Assembly (NCBI GenBank): GCA_019745775.1
Contig: JAIESR010000077.1
Location: 1-64,000 of the forward strand
Source of the DNA: Xanthobacteraceae bacterium
Lineage (GTDB): Bacteria > Pseudomonadota > Alphaproteobacteria > Rhizobiales > Xanthobacteraceae
Direction of reading: 5' to 3'
Length of the DNA: 64,000 bases
The position numbers and the translations under genes are program-made. Numbering within the stretch: the first letter of the stretch is position 1; each line of letters begins with the position of its first letter. The notes below the pieces were generated by a model. The model did no database searches. It worked only from the letters and a program-made list of their open reading frames with translations, and was not told where the DNA came from. This document shows, one piece after another, positions 45,531 to 55,633 of this stretch.

Positions 45531-45929
45531 CTAGGCCAAAGCACTGACGCCGGCCTGCGCGACTTGCTCGTCCTCATGCGAGGCGACACCGGAGACGCCG
45601 ATCGCGCCGACGCATTCGCCGCGCGCCATGATCGGCAGCCCGCCCTGGATCAGGATGCCGGCCGGGAAATTGGCGAAGGCCGGGCGCTCCTTCACGCGCT
45701 CCTCGAAGAATTTGCTCGGACGCTTTGTCAGCGCGGAGGTATGGGCCTTGCCGATCGCGACCTCGGCGGTGATCGCAGCCGCGCCGTCCATACGGTCGAA
45801 GGCGAGCAGGTAGCCGCCGTCGTCGACGACCGCGATCGAGACGTTCCACTTGTTTTTCTCGGCTTCGGCGCGGCAGGCGGCCATCGCCTTCTGGAGGTCG
45901 GACGAGGTAAGGCAGGGCTTGTCACGCAT
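45531..45929 (-). CDS. GlcG/HbpS-like heme-binding domain protein
   Basis: 132 residues, one GlcG/DUF336 domain: CLTSSDLQKAMAACRAEAEK, VAIGKAHTSALTKRPSKFFE, FPAGILIQGGLPIMARGECV and GAIGVSGVASHEDEQVAQAG. Related domains bind heme (HbpS) or are of unknown role in glycolate operons. No signal peptide, so cytosolic. The start at 45929 fits the family. Lies just after the convergent hydrolase set and before a small secreted-protein gene on the same strand (19 bases between). Confidence 0.85.
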   Translation of the reverse strand: MRDKPCLTSSDLQKAMAACRAEAEKNKWNVSIAVVDDGGYLLAFDRMDGAAAITAEVAIGKAHTSALTKRPSKFFEERVKERPAFANFPAGILIQGGLPIMARGECVGAIGVSGVASHEDEQVAQAGVSALA

Positions 45930-45948
45930 GGGTCGCTCCCGTTGTATT

Positions 45949-46326
45949 CTATTGCGTCTTAGGCGCCGCCTTGGTCGTCGCCTTCTTGGCCGGCTTGCTG
46001 CGCGGCTCGCCCATGCCCGAGCCCATCCCCATGCCCGAGCCCATGCCCTTGGACTTCGAGGTCGCCTTCCTGCCCTTGCGCGGCGGCGGGGCGCACGGCT
46101 TGCGGGTGCAGGTCCCGGCGATCTGCGTGGAGAGCTCGCGGCATTGCGCAGTCTCTTTGATGTTGGTGCCGCTCGGGCAGGCGGTTGCGAGTTTCTCGGC
46201 CAGCGCCTGGCAGTGCGCGTCCTGCTGCTTGAGTTGCGCCCGGCAGTCGGCGGTCTCGGCGGAAGCGCTGCCGCCGCCGATCAGAAGGCCGCCGGTCAGC
46301 AGCAAGATGATAATGCGGATTGTCAT
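45949..46326 (-). CDS. Small Cys-rich secreted protein
   Basis: 125 residues. Signal peptide about 1-22 (GGGSASAET). The first half has seven cysteines in CRAQ, CQAL, CPSGT, CREL, CTRKPC. The second half is a Gly/Met/Ser/Lys tail (MGSGMGMGSGMG, then AKKATTKAAPK). No family recognised. The Cys spacing suggests a disulfide-stabilised fold; the tail looks unstructured. Upstream of the GlcG-like gene on the same strand. Confidence 0.6.
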   Translation of the reverse strand: MTIRIIILLLTGGLLIGGGSASAETADCRAQLKQQDAHCQALAEKLATACPSGTNIKETAQCRELSTQIAGTCTRKPCAPPPRKGRKATSKSKGMGSGMGMGSGMGEPRSKPAKKATTKAAPKTQ

Positions 46327-46427
46327 GACTTCGGGCGGAACTTTGGTGACGCCGCCCGCTCCCTGGCTTCGTCAGCCGTTGTAGGGCCTGAAATCGAGAT
46401 CGCCAAGGGGCGGGTATGTCGGTTACG

Positions 46428-47501
46428 TCACGCCGCGCGGCGCTTGTGCTGGCCGTCGAAAGCGGGGGCGACGTCGCGCATGAACCGGTCCATCTCCTCC
46501 TTCACTTGCGGGTGCGGCTTCAAGCCCACGTTGAAGTAGAGGATGACCTCCGAGAAGCCGGCCGCCTCGACCTTTTTGAGGGTGTCGGTGATCTGCGCGG
46601 GCGAGCCCACCAGCACCGAATTCTCGGTCAGGTCCTCGGCCTTGATCTTCTGAAGGCGCTCGACGATCTCGATGAAGTAGCGGTAGCTCGGCGGCGCGGT
46701 CTTCGGGTCGCCCGGGAACGCCGGAATTACGCACTCCCTATAATAGCGGATCTGGCGCGCGCGCTGCGCCGTCTCCTGCTCCTTGTTGTCGGCGAAATGG
46801 GTGAAGTAGCTGCACATCAGGCGGCCCGGCTTGTTGCCGTATTTGATACAGGTCTCGTTGTAGAGGTCGGCGACCTGCTTGAGCCCGCCGAAGCTCATGG
46901 CGGCGGCGAACGGCGCGACGATGAGCCCGCAGCCGAGGCGCGCCGCGAGTTCGATCGAGGGCTTGGAGAATGACGCGACGTAGGTCGGGATCGGCTTCTG
47001 CACGGGCTTGGGCGTGATGCGCACGTCCTCGAACGAATAGTGCTGGCCCTTGTGCGAGATGCGGCCGTCCGCCGACCACAACCTGCGCACCAGCTCGAGG
47101 CCTTCCTCGAAAATGCCCTGGTTGTCCGCGAACGAAACGTGGAACGGGTCATATTCGCGCTTGTCGTAGCCGCGGCCGGCGGCGAAATCGACGCGGCCGT
47201 CGGAGAGCAGATCGAGCGACGCCCATTGCTCGGCGACGCGGATCGGGTGGTGCAGCGGCAGCACCGTCACCGCTGGCGCGAGGCGGATGTGCCTGGTGCG
47301 CGCGGCGATATAGGCGAGCACCAGGTCGGGGCAAGAGAGCACGCCGAGCGAGTTGAAATGATGCTCGCCGATCCAGGCCGAATTCATGCCGAGCGTGTCG
47401 GCATACAGTGCCTCGGCAGTGATGTCGGCGACGAACTGGTTCGGCGTGCGCGGATTGTTGTCGTAGTGGTTGTCGCTCAGCGTGAAATAGCCGAATTCCA
47501 T
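46428..47501 (-). CDS. LLM-class flavin-dependent monooxygenase
   Basis: 357 residues from the ATG at 47501 (frame open to 47573). Bacterial luciferase-like barrel: EFGYFTLSDNHYDNNPRTP, GEHHFNSLGVLSCPDLVLAY, HIRLAPAVTVLPLHHPIRVA, VDFAAGRGYDKREYDPF. Such enzymes use FMNH2 or F420 with oxygen to oxidise small organics. The chain has the usual substrate-lid insertion. Divergent from the MarR gene at 47653, with palindromic candidate operators between, so it is a likely regulon member. Confidence 0.88.
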   Translation of the reverse strand: MEFGYFTLSDNHYDNNPRTPNQFVADITAEALYADTLGMNSAWIGEHHFNSLGVLSCPDLVLAYIAARTRHIRLAPAVTVLPLHHPIRVAEQWASLDLLSDGRVDFAAGRGYDKREYDPFHVSFADNQGIFEEGLELVRRLWSADGRISHKGQHYSFEDVRITPKPVQKPIPTYVASFSKPSIELAARLGCGLIVAPFAAAMSFGGLKQVADLYNETCIKYGNKPGRLMCSYFTHFADNKEQETAQRARQIRYYRECVIPAFPGDPKTAPPSYRYFIEIVERLQKIKAEDLTENSVLVGSPAQITDTLKKVEAAGFSEVILYFNVGLKPHPQVKEEMDRFMRDVAPAFDGQHKRRAA

Positions 47502-47567
47502 GACGTGTCCCTCCTTGTCGCGCGTTGGCCGTCTTCCAGGGCGGCGATGTCTCCAGCCTGAATGCGA

Positions 47568-47605
47568 TGACAATTGTTGTCAATGCAATTGTTGTGAACG
47601 CAACA
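47568..47605. promoter_or_regulatory. Candidate MarR operators between the LLM and MarR genes
   Basis: A 15-base perfect palindrome TGACAATTGTTGTCA (47568-47582) is followed by a second, imperfect one, TGTTG-TGAACG-CAACA (47590-47605). They lie in the middle of the 151-base divergent gap. MarR dimers usually bind 15-20 base palindromes in such gaps. Confidence 0.6.
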
Positions 47606-47652
47606 GTTTAGGCGTAAAGTCCCGTCACGTTTGCTGACATAAGGAACCCTTG

Positions 47653-48105
47653 GTGACCGATCGCCCGCAACTCGACCTCGCCAACTACCTGCCGTACCTG
47701 ATCAATCGGCTGGGTGGCGCGCTGGTGGCGGCCATGACCGACAAGGCGCTGGCGGCCTCCGATCTCACCATCGACATGTGGCGATTGCTGGCCGTGCTCT
47801 CCTACCGGGGTGCGCAGCGCCAGGTCGACATGGTGGCGATGACCAGCATCGAGGCTTCGACGGTGTCGCGGCTGGTGACCCGGCTGGCGCGGATGGGCCT
47901 GGTCACGCGCCAGCGGTCGGAGACCTCGAACCGCGAGGTTGTCATCGAGCTGACGGCGAAGGGGCGCAGCCTGGTCGAGCGCATCATCCCGTGCGCCCAC
48001 AAGCTCGAAGAGATGGCCGCGGCCGGTGTGCCGGCGAAGGACATGGCGGTGGTCAAGCGATCGCTGCGGCGAATGTATGACAATATCGCGCGGCAGTCGC
48101 GCTAG
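47653..48105 (+). CDS. MarR-family transcriptional regulator
   Basis: 150 residues from GTG 47653 (TTG at 47650 also possible). Winged helix: MWRLLAVLSYRGAQRQVDMV, TSIEASTVSRLVTRLARMGL, TRQRSETSNREVVIELTAKG, with the wing Asp/Arg pair replaced by SETSNRE. Long helices at each end form the dimer. MarR proteins are usually repressors released by small aromatic ligands. Likely controls itself and the divergent monooxygenase through the palindromes at 47568-47605. Confidence 0.9.
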   Translation: MTDRPQLDLANYLPYLINRLGGALVAAMTDKALAASDLTIDMWRLLAVLSYRGAQRQVDMVAMTSIEASTVSRLVTRLARMGLVTRQRSETSNREVVIELTAKGRSLVERIIPCAHKLEEMAAAGVPAKDMAVVKRSLRRMYDNIARQSR

Positions 48106-48175
48106 GGCAGTCCCGCCGGCGCGCGCGGCGTGCTAGCCTTCCGCGAATGACCACACACATCCAGGGGAGGGACCC

Positions 48176-48604
48176 ATGGCTTGGCTCGTCCGCTGCGCGC
48201 TCGCGGCGCTTGTTGCAATGGCATCGGTGACGGCCATGGCGGGACCGGCCGAAGACGGCGCGGCTGCGATCGATCGCTGGAACGCGGCCTACAACGCCAA
48301 TGACCTCGATGCGTTGATGAAGGTCTATGCGCCGGATGCCATTCTGCAAGGCACGTCGGAGCCGCAGATCAATGTGGGGACGGCAGACCTGCGCAAATAC
48401 TTCCGCAACCTGCCCAAGGGCGGGAGCAGCAACACCATCCACGAGCGCAGGATGTTCGTGATCAACGACACCACGGCGCTCGGGGTCGGCACCTATTCCT
48501 TCAAAGGCGGCCCGGCGCGGTTTTCGTTTCTGGTCGTCAAGCGCGGCAACGACTGGCTGATCCAGCACCATCACTCCTCGTCGATTCCCAAAGGACGTGA
48601 TTGA
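48176..48604 (+). CDS. Secreted SnoaL/NTF2-like protein
   Basis: 142 residues. Signal peptide about 1-23 (VTAMAGPA). One NTF2-like/DUF4440-type domain: AAIDRWNAAYNANDLDALMK, VYAPDAILQGTSEPQINVG, FSFLVVKRGNDWLIQHHHSS. Such domains bind small ligands or act as hydratases. Exported, so it probably acts on a periplasmic compound. GGGAGG lies before the ATG. Upstream of the cytosolic hydrolase gene; the frame that starts at 48601 overlaps its stop. Confidence 0.8.
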   Translation: MAWLVRCALAALVAMASVTAMAGPAEDGAAAIDRWNAAYNANDLDALMKVYAPDAILQGTSEPQINVGTADLRKYFRNLPKGGSSNTIHERRMFVINDTTALGVGTYSFKGGPARFSFLVVKRGNDWLIQHHHSSSIPKGRD

Positions 48605-48666
48605 ACTGCGACGCGATTGAGTGGCGTGCTATAGAAGCCACAAGAAACAGCAGGAGCTTCACGGCA

Positions 48667-49575
48667 ATGACCGACACTCTCGACGCCCCGCGCACCAAGG
48701 GCCCGATCGTCTGGCTGGGCATGGACCAGACCGAGCTCGACAACGCCTACGACCAGGCGGTCTATGCGCCGAACCAGCCGCTGGTGCATGCGCGCCGCAA
48801 TGCGGCGACCGCGCGCGCCAAGGCGCGGCTCGGTGCGCCGCAGCGTTTCCAATATGGCGCGAGCGAGATCGAGAGCGTCGATGTCTATCGCAGCAAGATG
48901 AATCGCGATAACGCGCCGATCAACATCTACATCCACGGCGGCGCGTGGCGGAACGGCCGCTCGGCGGATTTCGCGTTCCTCGCCGAAATGATCGTCGATG
49001 CCGGCGCGCATTCGGTAATCGCCGACTTCAACAATATCGACGACGTCGGCGGCAACCTGATGGCGATGGCGAAGCAGGTCCGCTCGGCGGTGGCGTGGGT
49101 CTACAACAACGCCTCGAAATTCGGCGGTGACAAGAACCGGCTCTATGTCACCGGCCATTCCTCCGGCGGACATCTGGCCAGCACCATCGTCACCTGCGAC
49201 TGGCAGAAGGATTTCGGCCTGCCGAAGGACATCGTGAAGGGCGCGATGCTTGCGTCCGGCATGTATGACTTGGTGCCGGTGCGGCTCTCCAAGCGATCGA
49301 AGTACGTCAACTTCACCGATGAGATCGTCGACGAACTGTCCGCGATCCGCCATCTCGACCGGCTTCACTGCCCGGTCGTCGTTGCGCATGGCACGCAGGA
49401 GACGCCCGAATTCCAGCGCCAGGCCCGCGACTTCGCGGCGGCCGTGAAATCTGCCGGCAAGCCGATCACCTTCATTGTCGGCGACGGCTACAACCACTTC
49501 GAGATTCAGGAGACGCTGGCGTCGCCCTATGGCCTGCTCGGCCATGAGGTGCTCAAGCTGATGGAGCTTGGCTGA
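48667..49575 (+). CDS. Alpha/beta hydrolase, cytosolic fourth paralogue
   Basis: 302 residues from the ATG at 48667 (frame open from 48601). Clearly the same family as the three Tat-exported proteins at 42347-45400, but with no twin-arginine or other signal: it starts with MTDTLDAPRTKGPIVWLGMD. Oxyanion motif YIHGGAWRNGR, nucleophile elbow GHSSGGH (canonical), catalytic His in DGYNHFEIQ. The core sequence AYDQAVYAPNQPLVHAR is typical of this family. The exported copies likely arose by adding a Tat leader to this type of gene or the reverse. Confidence 0.85.
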   Translation: MTDTLDAPRTKGPIVWLGMDQTELDNAYDQAVYAPNQPLVHARRNAATARAKARLGAPQRFQYGASEIESVDVYRSKMNRDNAPINIYIHGGAWRNGRSADFAFLAEMIVDAGAHSVIADFNNIDDVGGNLMAMAKQVRSAVAWVYNNASKFGGDKNRLYVTGHSSGGHLASTIVTCDWQKDFGLPKDIVKGAMLASGMYDLVPVRLSKRSKYVNFTDEIVDELSAIRHLDRLHCPVVVAHGTQETPEFQRQARDFAAAVKSAGKPITFIVGDGYNHFEIQETLASPYGLLGHEVLKLMELG

Positions 49576-49707
49576 CGCGCCGTGCTGGCGCGCTGTCTGG
49601 CTTCGTGCTGATGGCGCCGGACAAGCCGGTCACCCGTCAGCAGCGGCAGGCCTGGAAGCCGGCGCCGAGCGAGATCGACGCCAAGACGCCGAAATGAATG
49701 AGCCGCG

Positions 49708-49854
49708 TCACAGCGCGACGACGGCGATCACCATCAATAGCGAGATCGTGACATAGGTGGCGAGGGCGGAGAGCGAGCCGAATTGCGCCCAGAGGCCGGC
49801 GAACCAGAGTGCCGAGCCAAACGCGATAAGGCCGTGGCGTACGATCTTCGGCAC
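49708..49854 (-). CDS. Possible small membrane protein
   Basis: 48 residues from GTG at 49854, with GGAC upstream; the frame is open to 49989 without clear coding character. Two possible membrane helices: LIAFGSALWFAGLWAQFG and LATYVTISLLMVIAVVAL. Nothing else is known of it. Hydrophobic composition argues for a real gene, but the weak ribosome site and short length leave doubt. Confidence 0.35.
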   Translation of the reverse strand: MPKIVRHGLIAFGSALWFAGLWAQFGSLSALATYVTISLLMVIAVVAL

Positions 49855-50328
49855 GGGACAAAGTCCGTCAGCTAACGCGATGGCCCCGCCCGAACCGTTC
49901 GCTCGATCAACCCGGCGTCTATGTTTTGGTTCCGCGCGCGGCGCGAGGCAAGCATTGATGCCTACGCAATTGGTATAGTCGCGGATCATGGTTTCCGGCG
50001 CGGGCGGGTGGCGACTTTAGTTGGGTGCTGGTCGGGGAGGGAGGTGAAGTCCCGGCCGGACAGCCACTGCGCGGCCGGGACTTCTGCTTGTTCGGTCTTG
50101 CGTCCACACATAACCGACGCTTGCACGGTAGTGGCGAGATGTTGCCGGCACGCCAATACCGCCGCGGAAAGGGCGCTAACTGGCATTAACATTTCCGATC
50201 TGTTGATTGGAACAGGGGGGCAGGTCCGCAGCGATTTTTATGCGGACAGAGTCGTGGTTTCGCTGGTGGTGAGAATGCGGCAAAGCGGATATTGCATTTT
50301 TACGACAAATATACGCCATTCTGGAGAC
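49855..50328. other. Intergenic stretch with hairpin, no convincing gene
   Basis: Besides the hairpin at 50046-50084, nothing protein-like was seen. The last 60 bases (from 50270) are A/T-rich (GCATTTTTACGACAAATATA) and probably hold the promoter of the XRE gene at 50329. A small RNA is possible given the hairpin and the lack of a gene, but no RNA family was recognised. Confidence 0.35.
50046..50084. other. Hairpin GAAGTCCCGGCCG / CGGCCGGGACTTC
   Basis: Perfect 13-bp stem with a 13-base loop. A T-containing tail (TGCTTGTTCGGTCTT) follows but not a clean T-run. It may end a transcript from upstream or be part of a small RNA. Confidence 0.5.
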
Positions 50329-50559
50329 ATGAGCCCCGAACAGTGTCTGAAGGCCCGGACTCTTTTGAATTGGACACCGGCCGACCTCGCGCGCGCCGCG
50401 GGGGTCAGCGTGATCACCGTGCGCAATTTCGAGGCCGGGAAGCTCGGCGCCGGGCGGAGGGCGCCGACCCTGATGGAACTTGCGTTGGAGGGCGCTGGCA
50501 TTCGATTCTCCCACTGCGCGGGCGAACGATCGGTCCAGCTCGCCGGCCGCGACCAGTGA
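50329..50559 (+). CDS. Small XRE-type helix-turn-helix regulator
   Basis: 76 residues from the ATG at 50329 with GGAGAC before it (frame open from 49921, which is not coding-like). HTH of the XRE type: PEQCLKARTLLNWTPADLAR, AAGVSVITVRNFEAGKLGAG. The remainder (RRAPTLMELALEGAGIRF) is typical of short phage- or antitoxin-type regulators. No toxin or partner next to it. The A/T-rich upstream region may carry its own operator. Confidence 0.8.
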   Translation: MSPEQCLKARTLLNWTPADLARAAGVSVITVRNFEAGKLGAGRRAPTLMELALEGAGIRFSHCAGERSVQLAGRDQ

Positions 50560-50604
50560 GCGATCATTGCGCCATTAGCTGTGGGTATTCCACCGGCTGT
50601 GGCA

Positions 50605-50627
50605 TTCCAGCGCATTGCGCGCTGGAA
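50605..50627. terminator. Hairpin TTCCAGCGC / GCGCTGGAA after the XRE gene
   Basis: Perfect 9-bp stem, ATTGC loop, followed by TAAATTTC. Weak terminator, or part of a two-step stop together with 50684-50713. Confidence 0.45.
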
Positions 50628-50683
50628 TAAATTTCTTATAAATACAGACATCCCTCTCGGGATATACCTCCCACTTCAACTCA

Positions 50684-50713
50684 AAGCCCCGCCCGCGCGG
50701 GGCTTAATTTTTT
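50684..50713 (+). terminator. Rho-independent terminator upstream of recA
   Basis: Stem AAGCCCCGC / GCGGGGCTT with CCGC loop, then AATTTTTT. Strong signal for + strand transcripts coming from the XRE side, so recA is insulated from it. Confidence 0.85.
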
Positions 50714-50877
50714 GGCGCATGGAGAGGAGGGGGAGGACAACCAACACGGCGCGCCATCACCGTTCTGGTTGACCGCACACAAACAACCAAGCGAAGGCGC
50801 AAAAAAGCAGAAAAATAGCGGTCCACTGGGCAATTTCATTCATCTAAGCTCCTCCGTACAACTGGCGATAGTTACGA

Positions 50878-50909
50878 TTGACAATTTCAACATAGAACAT
50901 ATTGCGAAC
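50878..50909 (+). promoter_or_regulatory. recA promoter with SOS (LexA) box
   Basis: TTGACA at 50878-50883 is a good -35. The LexA box GAACATATTGCGAAC at 50895-50909 matches the alphaproteobacterial direct-repeat consensus GAAC-N7-GAAC exactly and overlaps the -10 region (around 50900). LexA bound there would block transcription until DNA damage. Confidence 0.8.
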
Positions 50910-51037
50910 GAAGAACAGATCGTGTACATTAAATCTCAGTCGAGCGGGGGCTGAGGCGGCGGGGTGGTCCCTTCGTGGCAGGCCCTTCGAATTCCGGTCT
51001 TCCGAATCCGCGGTGCCGGTCATAAGGAGTGGGAGCG

Positions 51038-52129
<1,092 letters not shown>

Positions 52130-52164
52130 TCCCCCCGTATTCCCTCCTAGCCTTTTGTCGCCGT

Positions 52165-52193
52165 GATGGCCGGGTAGGTACCGCCCGGCCATC
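52165..52193. terminator. Hairpin after recA
   Basis: Perfect arms GATGGCCGGG / CCCGGCCATC around a 9-base loop, then CTCTTATG. The T-run is poor, so efficiency is uncertain. Confidence 0.6.
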
Positions 52194-52314
52194 CTCTTAT
52201 GCCGCCATGAGGGCGCGCCGGTCTCGCAAATCGCTTTTCTGGACACATCGACACCCCGTCGCTACATATCCCCCTGTAAAAACCGGCATTTAGCGGCGGG
52301 ATTCCGGGGCAAAC

Positions 52315-54969
52315 ATGAGCGGCGTCAACGAGATCAGGCGTAAGTTCCTGGATTATTTCGAATCGGCGGGCCATGAGGTCGTGCCTTCGTCGCCGCTGGT
52401 GCCGCGCAACGACCCGACCTTGATGTTCACCAATGCCGGGATGGTGCAGTTCAAGAACGTCTTCACCGGCCTCGAGAAGCGTCCCTACACGCAGGCGGCC
52501 ACCGCGCAGAAATGCGTGCGTGCCGGCGGCAAGCACAACGACCTCGACAATGTCGGCTACACCGCGCGCCACCACACCTTCTTCGAGATGCTCGGCAACT
52601 TCTCGTTCGGCGACTATTTCAAGGATCGCGCGATCGAGCTCGCCTGGAACCTGGTCACTAAGGACTTCGGGCTGCCGAAGGAGCGGCTGACCGTCACCGT
52701 CTATGTCGACGACGACCAGGCGTTCAAGCTCTGGAAGAAGATCGCGGGGCTCCCGGATGACAGGATCATCCGCATCGCCGGTTCCGACAACTTCTGGCAG
52801 ATGGGCGATACCGGTCCCTGTGGCCCGTGCTCGGAGATTTTCTACGACCACGGCCCGCACATCCCCGGCGGGCCTCCCGGCAGTGCCGACGCCGACGGCG
52901 ACCGCTTCATCGAGATCTGGAATCTCGTGTTCATGCAGTACGAACAGCTTGCCGGTGGCAAGCGCGTCGACCTGCCGAAGCCCTCGATCGACACCGGCAT
53001 GGGGCTTGAGCGCATCGCCGCGGTGCTGCAGGGCACCCACGACAACTACAAGATCGATCTGTTCTCCGCGATCATCGGGCAGGTCGCCGACCTGACCGGC
53101 GTCGATCCCGACGGGCCGCAGAAGGCGTCGCATCGCGTCATCGCCGACCATCTGCGCGCGTCGTCGTTTCTGATCGCCGACGGCGTGCTGCCGTCGAACG
53201 AGGGGCGCGGCTATGTGCTCCGCCGCATCATGCGCCGCGCCATGCGCCATGCGGAGCTGCTCGGCGCGCGCGAGCCGCTGATGTTCAAGCTGGTACCGAC
53301 GCTCGCGCGCGAGATGGGGCAGGCCTATCCCGAGCTGATCCGCGCCGAAGCGCTGATCTCCGAGACGCTCAAGCTCGAAGAGACCCGCTTCCGCAAGACC
53401 TTGGAGCGCGGGCTTGCGATCCTCGACGAGGAATCGAAGAGCCTCAAGAAAGGCGACCGGCTCAAGGGCGAAACCGCGTTCACGCTCTACGACACCTATG
53501 GTTTCCCCTTGGACCTCACGCAGGACGCGCTGCGCGCGCGCGGCATCGAAGTCGATGTTGAGGCCTTCAACAGGTCCATGGGCCTGCAAAAGGAGAAGGC
53601 GCGCGAGTCCTGGAAGGGCTCCGGCGACGCAGCGACCGAAGCGGTGTGGTTCGGCCTGCGCGAGAAGATCGGCGCCACCGAATTCCTCGGCTACGAGACC
53701 GAGACCGCCGAAGGCGTGGTCGCCGCGCTGGTGAAGGACGGCAAGGAGGCTGCGTCGCTCGGCAAGGGCGAGAGCGGCGCGGTGATCGTCAACCAGACGC
53801 CGTTCTACGGCGAGTCCGGCGGCCAGGTGGGCGATACCGGCTTGATGATTGGCGACGGCGTGCGCTTCCGCGTCACCGATACGCAGAAAAAGGCCGGCGA
53901 TCTCCTCGTGCATACCGGCACGGTCGAGGAGGGCGCGTTGAAGGGCGGCGCCTCGCTCGCGCTCGAGGTTGATCGCGCCCGCCGCAGCGCCATCCGGCAG
54001 AACCATTCCGCCACGCATCTGCTGCACGAGGCGCTGCGCCAGGTGCTCGGTGACCATGTTGCCCAGAAGGGCTCGCTGGTCGCGCCCGACCGGCTGCGCT
54101 TCGACTTCTCGCATCCGAAGCCAATGACCGCCGAGGAGATCGAGAAGGTCGAGGACATCGCCAACCAGTTCGTGATCCAGAATTCGCCCGTGACCACACG
54201 CCTGATGGCGCTCGACGACGCCCGCGCCTGCGGCGCCCGCGCGCTGTTCGGCGAGAAATACGGCGACGAGGTGCGCGTTGTGGCGATGGGTGAGGGCTCG
54301 GGCAACACCATGGGCTGGTCGGTCGAGCTCTGCGGCGGTACCCATGTGCGCCGCACTGGCGACATCGGCCTGATCGCGGGCCTCGCCGACTCCGGCGTCG
54401 CTGCCGGCGTGCGCCGCGTCGAGGCGCTGACCGGCGATACCGCGCGCAAGGCTGCGCGTCACCTCGGCGAACTGGCCAGGACTGCCGCCAGTGAAATTAA
54501 AGCGCCACTTGAAGATCTGCCGGCACGTATCGCACAGCTCCTGGATGAGCGGCGTAAGCTCGAGCGTGAGCTGTCCGAAGCCAGAAAGAAGCTCGCCATG
54601 GGCGGCGGCGGCAAGGTCGACGCCGCCGATGGCGTGCGCACCGTCGGCGACGTGAAATTCCTCGCCCGTGCGGTCGAGGGCATCGACCTCAAGGACCTGC
54701 GCAGCCTCGCCGACGAGGGCAAGAAGCAGGTCGGCTCCGGCATCGTCGCGATCGTCGGCAAGTCGGACGACGGCAAGGCCGGCATCGTGGTCGGCGTCAC
54801 CGCCGATCTCACGTCGCGCTTCTCGGCCGTCGATCTCGTGCGCAAGGGCGCCGAAGCGCTCGGCGGCAAGGGCGGCGGCGGCCGTCCCGACATGGCGCAG
54901 GCCGGCGGCCCCGATGGCTCGAAGGCCGACGCCGCGCTCGCCGCGGTCGAGGCCGCGCTTGGCGGGTGA
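52315..54969 (+). CDS. alaS: Alanyl-tRNA synthetase
   Basis: 884 residues. Class II catalytic core with [19 protein letters not shown] and [19 protein letters not shown]. The editing domain has the Zn ligands HSATH (His564 and His568) and CGGTH (Cys673, His677). The C-terminal DHHA1 part carries [13 protein letters not shown]. Charges tRNA-Ala and clears Ser/Gly mischarges. Starts 185 bases after recA, as is common in alphaproteobacteria. Ribosome site weak (GGGGCAAAC). Confidence 0.97.
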   Translation: MSGVNEIRRKFLDYFESAGHEVVPSSPLVPRNDPTLMFTNAGMVQFKNVFTGLEKRPYTQAATAQKCVRAGGKHNDLDNVGYTARHHTFFEMLGNFSFGDYFKDRAIELAWNLVTKDFGLPKERLTVTVYVDDDQAFKLWKKIAGLPDDRIIRIAGSDNFWQMGDTGPCGPCSEIFYDHGPHIPGGPPGSADADGDRFIEIWNLVFMQYEQLAGGKRVDLPKPSIDTGMGLERIAAVLQGTHDNYKIDLFSAIIGQVADLTGVDPDGPQKASHRVIADHLRASSFLIADGVLPSNEGRGYVLRRIMRRAMRHAELLGAREPLMFKLVPTLAREMGQAYPELIRAEALISETLKLEETRFRKTLERGLAILDEESKSLKKGDRLKGETAFTLYDTYGFPLDLTQDALRARGIEVDVEAFNRSMGLQKEKARESWKGSGDAATEAVWFGLREKIGATEFLGYETETAEGVVAALVKDGKEAASLGKGESGAVIVNQTPFYGESGGQVGDTGLMIGDGVRFRVTDTQKKAGDLLVHTGTVEEGALKGGASLALEVDRARRSAIRQNHSATHLLHEALRQVLGDHVAQKGSLVAPDRLRFDFSHPKPMTAEEIEKVEDIANQFVIQNSPVTTRLMALDDARACGARALFGEKYGDEVRVVAMGEGSGNTMGWSVELCGGTHVRRTGDIGLIAGLADSGVAAGVRRVEALTGDTARKAARHLGELARTAASEIKAPLEDLPARIAQLLDERRKLERELSEARKKLAMGGGGKVDAADGVRTVGDVKFLARAVEGIDLKDLRSLADEGKKQVGSGIVAIVGKSDDGKAGIVVGVTADLTSRFSAVDLVRKGAEALGGKGGGGRPDMAQAGGPDGSKADAALAAVEAALGG

Positions 54970-54981
54970 TCGGGACGTCAA

Positions 54982-55536
54982 TCAGCCGAACAACGTCGCT
55001 ATATCGATTTCTAAACCTGGCGGATCAAGGCGCAGCTTGCCCTCGGACATTACCTGAGCGGAAGGCGATCCGGTATCCTGCCGCTGGTGATGGGCTAGCG
55101 TTCGCGTATCCGGGTCGATGACAAGGTAGTGGCGTACGCTCGGCAGTTTGAAGTAGCCGATCAATTTGGCGCTGGTGTCGGAATGCCGCGACGTTGGCGA
55201 GATTACTTCGACGACGATGATCGGCATCGGGACCGTCAATTGTCGCGAGGGTATCCGCTCCCCACAATGCACCAGCACATCGGGTTCATAGGCGGTGTGC
55301 GGCTCGATCGGCACCGTCATGCCGTCGATGAAGACCTCACATGTGAGAGCGGCTGCCCGGACCGCATCTCTGAGAGCAATTGCGGTGGCCAGCTTGATCC
55401 GGTTGTGATCCGCCTGTTCCGGTGACATGGCGACGATCTGCCCGTTGATCAATTCGGTACGTCGGCCGTCGCCCTCGGCTTCGCCCCAGGCGAGGTAATC
55501 GTCCACATTCATGAACTTCAGCAGTGCGACGTTCAT
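54982..55536 (-). CDS. Uma2-family PD-(D/E)xK nuclease-like protein
   Basis: 184 residues. The nuclease-fold core is visible: YEPDVLVHCGER, PIIVVEVISPTSRHSDTSAK and VRHYLVIDPDTRTLAHHQ, with the ExK-type triad (Asp, Glu in VEVIS, Lys in TSAK). Family DUF820/Uma2 is often multicopy in cyanobacteria and rhizobia and of unknown cellular role. No signal peptide. Convergent with alaS, 12 bases between the ends. Confidence 0.85.
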   Translation of the reverse strand: MNVALLKFMNVDDYLAWGEAEGDGRRTELINGQIVAMSPEQADHNRIKLATAIALRDAVRAAALTCEVFIDGMTVPIEPHTAYEPDVLVHCGERIPSRQLTVPMPIIVVEVISPTSRHSDTSAKLIGYFKLPSVRHYLVIDPDTRTLAHHQRQDTGSPSAQVMSEGKLRLDPPGLEIDIATLFG

Positions 55537-55633
55537 CTTGGCAGTTTAGCGGTCTTCGGCGACGCCCGCCAGATTGTGCCGCCGTCAGCTAACGGGTTGA
55601 GACTTCGAACGATTTGCGTTGGCGCGGTCCCCG

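Larger units (their letters stand above)
50560..51037. other. Gap between the XRE gene and recA
   Basis: Holds two hairpins (50605-50627 and the terminator at 50684-50713), an A-rich unassigned part around 50800-50830, and the recA promoter with SOS box (50878-50909). No gene was seen; the frame at 50712-50954 has no family resemblance and crosses the promoter. Confidence 0.6.

Noticed and set aside
49611-49697. 28-codon frame (MAPDKPVTRQQRQAWKPAP...)
   Set aside because: Too short, no ribosome site, no family; may be the end of a lost gene but cannot be supported.
52147-54981. 944-codon minus-strand open frame over alaS
   Set aside because: Exact mirror of the alanyl-tRNA synthetase gene; long only because of the codon bias of a high-GC gene.
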